Below are positions 43,048-51,277 of a DNA stretch of 64,000 nt, piece after piece. Every line of letters starts with the position of its first letter. The stretch's first letter is position 1. Source of the stretch: Streptomyces cellostaticus (GTDB taxonomy: Bacteria; Actinomycetota; Actinomycetes; Streptomycetales; Streptomycetaceae); NCBI RefSeq assembly GCF_001513965.1, contig NZ_KQ948038.1, positions 78,663-142,662 of the forward strand. Direction: 5' to 3'. The position numbers and the translations under genes are program-made. The notes beneath the pieces are model-generated. The model ran no database searches and was not told where the DNA came from. It worked only from the letters and a program-made list of their open reading frames with translations.

Positions 43048-43574
43048 CGCTCCCGCTCCTCACGCTCCAGCGCGCGTGCGTCCAGATCGCGGGCCTCCAG
43101 CTCCTCGCGGAGCCGGGCGAGCGCCCGGTGCAGCGTGCTCTTGACCGTACCGGCCGACATGCCGAGGGCGGCGGCCGTCTCCTCCGTGGACATCTGCTCC
43201 CAGTGTCGCAGCACCACGACGCTGCGCTGCTTCGGAGCGAGAACCTTCATGATGTCCATGAGGAGTGCCCGGTCGGCGTGCTGCTCGGTGGAGTCGTCCA
43301 CGGACGCGTCCGGCAGCTGCTCGGTCGGGACCTCCTCCAGTTTGCGGGCCCGCCACCACTCGGTACGAGTGTTGATCATCACCCGGCGCAGGTAGGCGTC
43401 CGCGAGCCGCTTGTCCGCGATGCCCTCCCAGCGGCCGTACGTCCGTACCAGTGCGGTCTGCAGCAGGTCCTGGGCGTCGACCGGGTCCGGGACCAGTCGG
43501 CGGGCGCTGCGCAGCAGCGCGTCCTGCCGGGTGCGGACGTACTCCTCGAATTCGAGCACCTCGCCCTGCGCCAT
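43035..43574 (-). CDS. sigE: ECF sigma factor SigE
   Basis: A 179-residue ECF sigma factor. Region 2 is FEEYVRTRQDALLRSARRLVPDPVDAQDLLQTALVRTYGRWEGI; region 4 is VLAPKQRSVVVLRHWEQMSTEETAAALGMSAGTVKSTLHRALARLREEL. SigE directs genes for cell-wall maintenance. Unlike most ECF factors it has no adjacent classical anti-sigma gene; it is controlled by transcription through CseBC. The start ATG at 43574 is preceded by GGAGGCGG. The 272 bases upstream contain its promoter and no other gene. Confidence 0.95.
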   Translation of the reverse strand: MAQGEVLEFEEYVRTRQDALLRSARRLVPDPVDAQDLLQTALVRTYGRWEGIADKRLADAYLRRVMINTRTEWWRARKLEEVPTEQLPDASVDDSTEQHADRALLMDIMKVLAPKQRSVVVLRHWEQMSTEETAAALGMSAGTVKSTLHRALARLREELEARDLDARALEREERERCAA

Positions 43575-43846
43575 GATCAACCGCCTCCATCCCCGTGTAC
43601 TCCGGCTTGTTGCCTGAAGTCCTGCTGTCCCACTGGCCCGCGGTCTGCCGGGCACGAGGAAAAAGCTACGGAGCGGTTGTCACGGGGCTGTGCGCAGGAG
43701 CCCGCGGCTAGCAATCGGCTGTCCGTCGGTTGTGTAACAGACACAGGAACGGGGTAGAGGGGTCCACCCTTATGTCCAGTTATGAGGTGCTTTATCGGGT
43801 TCGGTGGGCCGTAACGAAGGCCCGCGCGCTGTGACTTGGCTGTGTG

Positions 43847-44722
43847 TCAGGTCAGCGGCAGCCGGTACAGCCCGCCCGGCAGCGGCTCCACCAGGCCGTC
43901 CGTCACCAGCCCGTCGAGTGCGCGGGCGCGCTGCACCGGCTCGTGCCACACCCGGTCCAACGCCGCCTGCGGCACCGGCGTATGCGCCTCCCGCAGCACG
44001 GCGAGCAGCTTGCCGCGCACCTGGCGGTCCGTGCCCGCATACGTCTGCCCGCGGCGCGGCGGTCCCTCGTGCTCCGGCTTGCCCGCGAGCCGCCAGGCGC
44101 ACTGCGGGGCGATCGGGCAGCGCTGACAGCCCTCGTTCTTCGCCGTGCACACCAGTGCGCCCAGCTCCATGGACGCGGCGGCCCAGCGGGCGGCGGTCCG
44201 CTCGTCCTCGGGCAGCAGCTCACGGGCCAGGTGTCGCTCGGCGGCCGTGGTGGCGTTCGGCGGGTACTGCATCCCTGACACCGCCCGCGCGAAGACCCGG
44301 CGGACGTTCGTGTCCAGCACCGCGTGCCGCTGCCCGTACGCGAAGGACGCCACCGCGGCCGCGGTGTACTCGCCGATGCCGGGCAGCGCCAGCAGCTGTG
44401 CGTGATCCGTCGGTACGTCCCCGCCGTGCCGCTCCGTTATGGCGAGGGCGGCGCCGTGCAGGCGCAGGGCGCGGCGCGGGTAGCCGAGCCGGCCCCAGGC
44501 GCGCACCGCCTCGCCCGGGGGTTCCCCGGCGAGGTCGGCGGGGCGCGGCCAGCGGGCCAGCCACTGCTCGTAGACGGGCAGGACCCGGCTCACCGGGGTC
44601 TGCTGGAGCATGAACTCGCTGACCATCACGCCCCACGGACCCGCCTCCGGGCGGCGCCAGGGGAGGTCGCGGGCGTGGGTGTCGAACCAGGCGATCACGG
44701 GAGCGTGGAGCTTCTCAGTCAT
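43847..44722 (-). CDS. mutY: A/G-specific adenine glycosylase MutY
   Basis: It removes adenine mispaired with 8-oxoguanine. A 291-residue protein. HhH-GPD motifs are LPWRRPEAGPWGVMVSEFMLQQTPVSRVLPVYEQWL, the hairpin LLALPGIGEYTAAAVASFAYG with catalytic-region VLDTNVRRV, and the 4Fe-4S cluster CTAKNEGCQRCPIAPQC (C-x6-C-x2-C-x5-C). It is shorter than E. coli MutY (350), as only a small C-terminal domain follows the cluster, so 8-oxoG recognition may differ. The ATG at 44722 is the first family-consistent start. Confidence 0.93.
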   Translation of the reverse strand: MTEKLHAPVIAWFDTHARDLPWRRPEAGPWGVMVSEFMLQQTPVSRVLPVYEQWLARWPRPADLAGEPPGEAVRAWGRLGYPRRALRLHGAALAITERHGGDVPTDHAQLLALPGIGEYTAAAVASFAYGQRHAVLDTNVRRVFARAVSGMQYPPNATTAAERHLARELLPEDERTAARWAAASMELGALVCTAKNEGCQRCPIAPQCAWRLAGKPEHEGPPRRGQTYAGTDRQVRGKLLAVLREAHTPVPQAALDRVWHEPVQRARALDGLVTDGLVEPLPGGLYRLPLT

Positions 44723-44903
44723 GGCCTTCCGATCCTGCCACGGCTCGGCCGGGCATGGTCGGTGGCGGGGCGGACACGCAGCGTGATGATGGGTGAAAGG
44801 TGGTGTTTCTGACGGTAGTTGCCGGGATGATGATCCGGAAAAGTTGACGCTCGGGCGGCGGGTGACGCAAGCAAGCGCGGCGATCTCTCGTACAGTTTGC
44901 GCC

Positions 44904-45713
44904 GTGGGATCTCTGCGCAATCCGGTCGGGCCGCTTCCCTCCTCCATCTACTGGCGACGGAGGGCCGTCATGCTGTCGGTGGCCGCCCTGCTGGCGCTGC
45001 TGATCGCCTGGATCGTCACGTCCGGCGACGGGGGAGGCAAGAAGGACGCCGGCGGGTCCAACGGCAAGAATCCCGTCTCCACGATCACGCCGGGTCCGTC
45101 CTCCACGGGGCCCGCCATCAGTCAACACCCGGGCGGGCGCGACGAGTCGAGCGGCGGGGACTCCGGCGGGAGCGGTTCCGGATCGGACGGCGGCTCGGGC
45201 TCGGACGGTACGGGGGGCTCCGGCTCGTCGGGATCCGGTGGCGGCTCGGGTTCGGCTTCCGGCGGTGGCGCCGTCGGTACGGGCGACACGCTGCCGGCGT
45301 CCTCTTCGCTGCCCAACTGCACCGCATCGGCCGTCTCGTTGAGTCTGCGCAGCCGGCACAACTCCTACTCGCCGGACCAGACGCCGACCTTCGAACTCAC
45401 CGCGAAAAACACGGCGTCCGGTGACTGCAAGGTCGATCTCGGGCCGAAGAGTGCGGTGTTGACGATCACGCCGGCGGACGCCGGTGACGCCTACTGGTCC
45501 TCGGCCGACTGCCCGAAGGGTTCGGCGAGTCTGGTGTTCCGGGTGCCTGCGGGGCAGAGCATCACCTACACCGTGCAGTGGGACCGCAAGCCGAGTGCCG
45601 CCCAGTGCGCGACGCCTCCGGCGGGGTCGGCGAAGACGGGGACGTACTTGCTGGAGGCGAAGGCCCCTGGCTTCGCCAAGGCCCAGGCTTCGTTCGTGCT
45701 GTCGGCCGACTAG
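44904..45713 (+). CDS. Membrane-anchored protein with Gly/Ser linker and extracellular domain, unknown
   Basis: A 269-residue protein. A short cytoplasmic start is followed by one membrane helix (AVMLSVAALLALLIAWIV, about 21-40), a long Gly/Ser/Asp-rich linker (about 45-135) and a C-terminal beta-rich domain with four Cys (LPNCTASAVSLSLRSRHNSYSPDQTPTFELTAKNTASGDCKVDLG..., ADCPKGSASLVF, AAQCATPP). The family is not recognised; it has the look of an envelope protein. The GTG at 44904 has TACAGT only 7 bases before it, so the transcript could be leaderless. The longer frame to 44793 would overlap the mutY promoter. Confidence 0.7.
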   Translation: MGSLRNPVGPLPSSIYWRRRAVMLSVAALLALLIAWIVTSGDGGGKKDAGGSNGKNPVSTITPGPSSTGPAISQHPGGRDESSGGDSGGSGSGSDGGSGSDGTGGSGSSGSGGGSGSASGGGAVGTGDTLPASSSLPNCTASAVSLSLRSRHNSYSPDQTPTFELTAKNTASGDCKVDLGPKSAVLTITPADAGDAYWSSADCPKGSASLVFRVPAGQSITYTVQWDRKPSAAQCATPPAGSAKTGTYLLEAKAPGFAKAQASFVLSAD

Positions 45714-45742
45714 GTCATGCCGGTGGGCGGTGCCGCGAGTAC

Positions 45743-45797
45743 CTGAGGGGCGCGGGGAGCTGCGCGACCAGCCCCCCCGCCGACCCGCAGCCGACGA
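45743..45797 (+). repeat. Intergenic repeat copy D
   Basis: CTGAGGGGCGCGGGGAGCTG with GCGACCAGCC, similar to the start of copies A and C. It begins about 30 bases after the stop of the gene ending at 45713, in sense orientation. Confidence 0.6.
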
Positions 45798-45842
45798 CGT
45801 AACGGGCAGCCTCCGGACCGGACGAAACGGGCAGCCCCCGGA

Positions 45843-46967
45843 TCAGACGTACCGCTCGAGGATCGACGACTCGGCCAGCCGGGACAGGCCCTCGCGCACG
45901 CTGCGGGCACGCGCTTCGCCGACTCCGTCCACGGCCTGGAGGTCGTCGACGCTCGCAGCGAGCAGCTTCTGCAGGCCGCCGAAGTGTTCCACCAGGCGGT
46001 CGATGATGGCGCCGGGGAGCCGGGGGACCTTGGCCAGGAGGCGGAAGCCCCGCGGGGACACCGCGGAGTCGAGGGTCTCGGGCGAGCCCGTGTAGCCCAG
46101 CGCTCGCGCCACCGTCCCCAGTTCGAGAAGTTCCGCGTGGGTGAGGGCGTCCAGCTCGGACAGTGCCTCCTCGACGGTGCGGGAGCGCTTCGCCGTGGGC
46201 TCGGGCACGTAGTCCCGGACGACCAGCTCACGGTCCGGCTCGACGCCCGCGATCAACTCCTCCAGCTGGAGGGCCAGAAGGCGACCGTCCGTGCCCAGTT
46301 CGACCACGTATTCAGCGATTTCGGTGGCAATGCGGCGGACCATCTCCAGACGCTGTGCGACCGCCGACACATCCCGGACCGTCACCAGGTCCTCGATCTC
46401 CAGCGCCGACAGCGTGCCCGCGACCTCGTCCAGGCGGAGCTTGTACCGCTCCAGGGTCGCCAGCGCCTGGTTCGCGCGGGACAGGATCGCCGCCGAGTCC
46501 TCCAGGACACGGCGCTGCCCGTCGACGTACAGGGCGACCAGCCGCATCGACTGGGAGACCGACACCACCGGGAAGCCGACCTGCTTCGAGACCCGGTCCG
46601 CCGTGCGGTGACGTGTACCCGTCTCCTCCGTCGGGATCGTCGGGTCCGGCACCAGCTGCACACCGGCCCGCAGGATCTTCGACAGGTCCGACGACACCAC
46701 GATGCCGCCGTCCAGCTTGCACAGCTCCCGCAGCCGCGTCGCCGTGAACTCCACGTCCAGGACGAACCCGCCGGTGCACATCGCCTCGACGGTCTTGTCG
46801 GAGCCGAGCACGATGAGCCCGCCGGTGTTGCCGCGCAGGACCCGCTCCAGGCCGTCACGCAGGGCCGTACCCGGAGCCACGGCGCTCAGCGAGGCGCGCA
46901 TCAGGCCATCGGTACCGGCACTCCCACCGGACTTTCCGGGAGCTGCTGCCCGGTCGTTGGCTGCCAC
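45843..46967 (-). CDS. disA: Diadenylate cyclase DisA (DNA integrity scanning protein)
   Basis: It makes c-di-AMP from two ATP. A 374-residue protein. The DAC domain has LDGGIVVSSD (DGA-like) and GTRHRTADRVSKQ (RHR motif), both needed for synthesis. Then comes the helical spine and a C-terminal HhH domain that binds branched DNA (LLAASVDDLQAVDGVGEARARSVREGLSRL). The GTG at 46967 is preceded by GGAGGAG. It lies 81 bases downstream of radA, and RadA is known to affect DisA activity in Bacillus. In Streptomyces c-di-AMP controls osmotic balance and ion transport. Confidence 0.95.
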   Translation of the reverse strand: MAANDRAAAPGKSGGSAGTDGLMRASLSAVAPGTALRDGLERVLRGNTGGLIVLGSDKTVEAMCTGGFVLDVEFTATRLRELCKLDGGIVVSSDLSKILRAGVQLVPDPTIPTEETGTRHRTADRVSKQVGFPVVSVSQSMRLVALYVDGQRRVLEDSAAILSRANQALATLERYKLRLDEVAGTLSALEIEDLVTVRDVSAVAQRLEMVRRIATEIAEYVVELGTDGRLLALQLEELIAGVEPDRELVVRDYVPEPTAKRSRTVEEALSELDALTHAELLELGTVARALGYTGSPETLDSAVSPRGFRLLAKVPRLPGAIIDRLVEHFGGLQKLLAASVDDLQAVDGVGEARARSVREGLSRLAESSILERYV

Positions 46968-47048
46968 TGCACTCCTCCGGTCGCAGGTTCTGGGGCGCCG
47001 CCGTCGTGCGCACTCGGTTCGTACGGACGGGCGAGACCTGGGCAAAGT

Positions 47049-48458
47049 CTACCGGCGGTCCTCCGCCTCCCGCGGGGCCTCCCGGCGACGGGAGCGCGGC
47101 AGCACCCTCAGCGCTTCCCCGATGTCGGCGACTTCCAGGACCTTCATGCCGGACGGGATCTTGCCCGGATCACCCGGCACGAGCGCGTGCGTGAAGCCCA
47201 GCCGGTGCGCCTCGGCGAGCCTGCGCTGCACGCCCGTGACCCGTCTGACCTCGCCCGCCAGACCCACCTCACCGATCGCGACCAGGTTCTTCGGCAGTGG
47301 GATGTCACCGGCGGCCGAGGCGAGCGCGAGCGCGACGGCGAGGTCGGCGGCCGGCTCGGAGAGCTTCACGCCGCCGACGGTCGCGGAGTAGATGTCCCGC
47401 TTGCCGAGCGCGCTGATCCGGCCGCGCTGCTCCAGCACCGCGAGCATCATCGACACCCGGGAGGTCTCCAGACCCGAGGTGGTCCGGCGCGGGGAGGGGA
47501 TCTGGGAGTCGACGGTCAGCGCCTGCACCTCGGCCACCAGCGGGCGGCGGCCCTCCAGGGTGACGGTCAGACAGGTGCCGGGGACCGGTTCGTCACGACG
47601 GGTAAGGAAAAGTCCGCTGGGGTCCGTAAGGCCCGTGATGCCCTCGTCGTGCAGTTCGAAGCAGCCGACCTCGTCCGTGGCGCCGTAGCGGTTCTTCACG
47701 CCCCGCACCAGGCGCAGGCGCGCGTGCCGGTCGCCCTCGAAGTGCAGCACCACGTCCACCAGGTGCTCCAGCAGCCGGGGACCGGCGATCGCGCCGTCCT
47801 TGGTGACGTGGCCCACCAGCAGCGTGGACATCCCGCGCTCCTTGGAGGCGCGGATCAGGGCGCCGGCCACCTCGCGCACCTGGGCCATGCCGCCGGGGGC
47901 GCCGTCGATCTCCGGGGAGGCCACCGTCTGCACCGAGTCGAGGATCAGCAGGGAGGGCTTCACCTCGTCCAAGTGGCCGAGGACGGCCGCCAGATCGGTC
48001 TCGGCGGCCAGATACAGGTTGTCGTCGAGGGCGTGGATGCGGTCGGCGCGCAGCCGGACCTGGCTCGCGGACTCCTCGCCGGTCACATACAGGGTGCGGT
48101 GCTCCGCGCTCGCCGACTTCGCGGCCACGTCCAGCAGCAGGGTGGACTTGCCGACGCCCGGCTCGCCCGCGAGCAGGACGACCGCGCCGGGGACGAGACC
48201 GCCGCCGAGCACCCGGTCCAGCTCGGGCACGCCGGTCGTGCGGGCGGTGGCCTGCCTGCCGTCGACCTGGCCGATGGGCAGCGCGGAGCTGGTCACCCGG
48301 CCCGGCGCCGTCGTACGGACCGCGGGTGCGCCGTACTCCTCGACCGTGCCCCAGGCCTGGCACTCGGGGCAGCGGCCGAGCCACTTGGCCGTCTGCCAGC
48401 CGCACTCGGTGCAGCGGTAGGACGGGCGGTCCTTGGTGGTCTTCGTACGGGCAGCCAT
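47049..48458 (-). CDS. radA: DNA repair protein RadA (Sms)
   Basis: A hexameric RecA-like motor promoting branch migration in recombination. A 469-residue protein. The N-terminal zinc finger is YRCTECGWQTAKWLGRCPECQAWGT. Walker A is LLAGEPGVGKSTLLLDVA, Walker B PSLLILDSVQT, and the RadA-specific motif KNRYG (usually KNRFG) is present. The Lon-like C-terminal domain includes DLAVALALASAAGDIPLPKNLVAIGEVGLAGEVRRV. The ATG at 48458 gives the full zinc finger. It is upstream of disA in the same direction. Confidence 0.95.
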   Translation of the reverse strand: MAARTKTTKDRPSYRCTECGWQTAKWLGRCPECQAWGTVEEYGAPAVRTTAPGRVTSSALPIGQVDGRQATARTTGVPELDRVLGGGLVPGAVVLLAGEPGVGKSTLLLDVAAKSASAEHRTLYVTGEESASQVRLRADRIHALDDNLYLAAETDLAAVLGHLDEVKPSLLILDSVQTVASPEIDGAPGGMAQVREVAGALIRASKERGMSTLLVGHVTKDGAIAGPRLLEHLVDVVLHFEGDRHARLRLVRGVKNRYGATDEVGCFELHDEGITGLTDPSGLFLTRRDEPVPGTCLTVTLEGRRPLVAEVQALTVDSQIPSPRRTTSGLETSRVSMMLAVLEQRGRISALGKRDIYSATVGGVKLSEPAADLAVALALASAAGDIPLPKNLVAIGEVGLAGEVRRVTGVQRRLAEAHRLGFTHALVPGDPGKIPSGMKVLEVADIGEALRVLPRSRRREAPREAEDRR

Positions 48459-48658
48459 GCGGAAACCGTAGCCCGCGGCACTGACAGAGCCCGCCCGGGT
48501 CGCAGGTGGGTGATCCGGTACCGGCCACGGCCCATCGGGTTCGAGCCGCGGAATGAGGGGTTCCTGTCCCCTTATGAGGGATCGTTTCACCCGTATGGAT
48601 TAAAAGTGCTCAAGGTACGAGAAGGGGTACTCCGGCGCCGCCTACGGTCGCACGGGTG

Positions 48659-50347
48659 ATGAGCCGCAGTCCGGAGACGACGACCCGCACCACCGGCGCG
48701 CATCGTGCGCACCGCGAAGCGCGCGACCGAGCCGCCGCACGCACCCTCGCCCAGCGTCCGCCTGCGCGCTATGAGCCGTACCTGGACGGTCTGTTCACCT
48801 ACTGCCTGTCCGTGCTGTGCGACCACGACGCGGCCACCGCCGCCCTCGGGGACGTCCTCGCGCTGGCGGAGCGGCGCGGGCAGCGCGTCCCGGAGGCCGC
48901 CGCCGACCGCAGGGCGTGGCTGTACGCGCTGGCCCGCTGGGCGTGTCTGCGGGGGCTCGCCGAGGCCAAGCAGAAACGTCAGACCAGCCACGCAGCGGGC
49001 CGTCCCGCAGCCGGAAAACAGGTACCCGATCCGCCCGTCGCGCCCGAGGTCCAGGAGCAGCGGCGCCGCGAACTCGCCCTGCTCGCCTGGCCGGAAGCGG
49101 CCGGCACCACCCCCGAGCAGCGCGAGGCCCTCGAACTCGCCGTGCGCCACCACCTCGCCGCCCACGAGGTCGCCGCCGTCCTCGGCATGGAGCCCGCCAC
49201 CGCCCGCGAGCTGCTGGCCTCCGCCGCCTGCGAGGTCGAGCGCACCCGCGCCGCACTCGCCGTGGTCGAGACCGGCGGCTGCCCGAGCGTGGCCCACCTC
49301 ACCGGAGACAGCCAGCTGGTCCTCAGCACGGCCCTGCGCCGCGAGCTGGTCCGGCACGTCGACGACTGCCCGCGCTGCCGCCGTACCGCCGAGCGCGCGG
49401 TGCCCGGCCGCTGGCCCGGCGCCACGGTCACCCCGGCCGAGCTGCCCGTCCTGGAGGCGCCCCGCGTGGCCCTGCACGTCGCCCTCGCGCACCACCCGCG
49501 CGCGCGGGGCGCGGCCGTCCCGCGTTTCGACCGGCGCGGTTTCCCGATGGACCCCAAGGACCACGCGGCCCGCCGCGACCGCCTCCGCGCGCGTGCTGTC
49601 ACCACGACGGTCGTCGCCACCGTGGTCGCCGCCCCCGTGCTCGCCCTGTGGGCCGCCTACCGGGGCGCGCCCGCCGTCGGCGAGGACGGCCGCGCGTCCA
49701 CCGCACGCGAGGCACAGGGCCCCGACGCGCTCGGCAGCAACGCCGCGGGCGGCTACGAGAACGCGGGCAACGCCAGCGTGAAGCCCCGCAGCAGCCCGGG
49801 CAAGGAGGGCACCTCGGACGTCTCCGTGGAGGTCGTCAGCGTCTCCGGAGGAGACAAGAAGGGCGCCGGACGGCTCGCGGTCAGCGCCGGCAACGACGGC
49901 GACACCACACTGATCACCCTCAGCGCCTCCGGTTCCGCCCCGGTCCGCTGGTCCGCGTCCACCTCGGCGGCCTGGCTCTACCTCAGCCGCTCGTCGGGAA
50001 CCCTCGCCCCCGGCCAGACGTTGACGATCAAGGTGTACGTCGACCATCTGCGCGAGCCGTCCGGCCACTGGCGCGCGCAGCTGGCGGTCTCACCGGCCGG
50101 CGCGGTGGTCACCATCGACGGCTACGGCACCGCCCCCAGCGGTCCCGCGACCCCGCCCCCGACCCCGAGCGCCGATCCGACGACGCCCCCTTCCTCGCCC
50201 CCCACGCCCCCGCCCTCCAGCCAGCCCCCGTCCCCGACCGACCCGAGCTCCAGCCCCAGCCCCACGGCCCCGACCCCGTCCGACCCGTCGCCGAGTTCGT
50301 CCCCGCCGCCCAGTGACGACGGCACGCCGAGCCCGTCGGGCAGCTAG
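48659..50347 (+). CDS. Sigma-factor-like protein fused to zinc finger, membrane helix and extracellular BACON domain
   Basis: A 562-residue protein. Residues 38-105 look like ECF sigma region 2 (YEPYLDGLFTYCLSVLCDHDAATAALGDVLALAERRG...WLYALARWACLRGL). Residues 140-200 look like region 4 with an HTH (TPEQREALELAVRHHLAAHEVAAVLGMEPATARELLASAACEVERTRAAL). H233-x3-C237-x2-C240 forms an anti-sigma-type zinc site (RHVDDCPRCRRT). One membrane helix spans about 313-334. The extracellular part has a BACON-like domain (VRWSASTSAAWLYLSRSSGTLAPGQTLTIKVYVD, 429-462) and a Pro/Ser/Thr tail. This resembles membrane-linked ECF sigma groups of actinobacteria. Control is probably by release from the membrane. 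GTG 48656 is an alternative start; TACGGT lies 11 bases before the ATG, so the mRNA may be leaderless. Confidence 0.85.
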   Translation: MSRSPETTTRTTGAHRAHREARDRAAARTLAQRPPARYEPYLDGLFTYCLSVLCDHDAATAALGDVLALAERRGQRVPEAAADRRAWLYALARWACLRGLAEAKQKRQTSHAAGRPAAGKQVPDPPVAPEVQEQRRRELALLAWPEAAGTTPEQREALELAVRHHLAAHEVAAVLGMEPATARELLASAACEVERTRAALAVVETGGCPSVAHLTGDSQLVLSTALRRELVRHVDDCPRCRRTAERAVPGRWPGATVTPAELPVLEAPRVALHVALAHHPRARGAAVPRFDRRGFPMDPKDHAARRDRLRARAVTTTVVATVVAAPVLALWAAYRGAPAVGEDGRASTAREAQGPDALGSNAAGGYENAGNASVKPRSSPGKEGTSDVSVEVVSVSGGDKKGAGRLAVSAGNDGDTTLITLSASGSAPVRWSASTSAAWLYLSRSSGTLAPGQTLTIKVYVDHLREPSGHWRAQLAVSPAGAVVTIDGYGTAPSGPATPPPTPSADPTTPPSSPPTPPPSSQPPSPTDPSSSPSPTAPTPSDPSPSSSPPPSDDGTPSPSGS

Positions 50348-50366
50348 CGTGCCGCGGCAGAGACCC

Positions 50367-51206
50367 TCAGCTGCCCTGCTCCGGGTCCGCCGGGTGTGGT
50401 GCCACCAGGGGCAGCTGCGATGCCAGTCGCTGCTCGCACAGCTCGACCAGGCGGTCGTAGCCGGCCTTGCCCATCAGTTCGGTCAGCTCGGCGCGGTAGG
50501 AGACGTACACCGGCTCGCCCGCGCCGTGCGCCGAGGTCGCCGACGTGCACCACCAGTGCAGGTCATGGCCGCCCGGACCCCAGCCCCGGCGGTCGTACTC
50601 GCCGATCGACACCTGGAGCACGCGCGTGTCGTCCGGCCGGTCGATCCAGTCGTACGTCCGCCGGATCGGCAGCTGCCAGCACACGTCCGGCTTGGTCTCC
50701 AGCGGCTCCCGGCCCTCCTTCAGGGCGAGGATGTGCAGCGAGCAGCCCGCGCCGCCCGCGAACCCGGCGCGGTTCTGGAAGATGCACGAGCCCTGGAAGG
50801 GCCGGGTCTGCCGGGATCCCTCCTCGTCCTCGGAGATCCAGCCGTCCCGCGTGCCCTCGTCGTAGTGCTGCCAGATCTCCGGCGTGAGCCTCGCCACATG
50901 CTGGGCGACCCGCTTCTCGTCGTCCTCCTCGGAGAAGTGGGCGCCCAGCGTGCAGCACCCGTCGTCCGCGCGGCCCGCCTGGATGCCCTGGCAGCCGCTG
51001 CCGAAGATGCAGTTCCAGCGAGAGGTCAGCCATGTCAGATCGCAGCGGAAGATCTGCTCGTCGTCCGCCGGATCAGGGAACTCCACCCATGCGCGCGCGA
51101 AATCGAGCCCCTTCTCGTCGCTCGCCTTCGGGGCCTTCCTGGGTGTCTTGCCGGACTTGGAAGACTTGGCTCCCTTGTCGTCCTTCGCCTTTTTCGTCTT
51201 TGGCAC
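50367..51206 (-). CDS. Cysteine-rich cytoplasmic protein, unknown (possibly YkgJ-like metal site)
   Basis: A 279-residue protein starting at GTG 51206 after a Lys-rich leader (MPKTKKAKDDKGAKSSKSGK). Cysteines are arranged as CDLTWLTSRWNCIFGSGCQGI, DDGCCTLGAHF, GSCIFQN, GAGCSLHILAL and DVCWQLPIRR. The CCxLGxH and GCSLH pieces recall the metal-binding Cys clusters of YkgJ/FliB-type proteins, but the order is not a clear match. There is no signal peptide. It is divergent from ppx across 71 bases. A conserved metal-binding actinobacterial protein is the most I can say. Confidence 0.65.
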   Translation of the reverse strand: MPKTKKAKDDKGAKSSKSGKTPRKAPKASDEKGLDFARAWVEFPDPADDEQIFRCDLTWLTSRWNCIFGSGCQGIQAGRADDGCCTLGAHFSEEDDEKRVAQHVARLTPEIWQHYDEGTRDGWISEDEEGSRQTRPFQGSCIFQNRAGFAGGAGCSLHILALKEGREPLETKPDVCWQLPIRRTYDWIDRPDDTRVLQVSIGEYDRRGWGPGGHDLHWWCTSATSAHGAGEPVYVSYRAELTELMGKAGYDRLVELCEQRLASQLPLVAPHPADPEQGS

Positions 51207-51277
51207 GCGTCCAGGGTAAGTGGCCCAGGGGCGCTGCGGGGACCGAGCACAGTGGATCTGGCAGTAGCGTTCCGTAC

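Noticed and set aside
43575..43846. Gene between sigE and mutY
   Set aside because: No frame with a plausible start and codon bias; the region fits the sigE promoter and leader.
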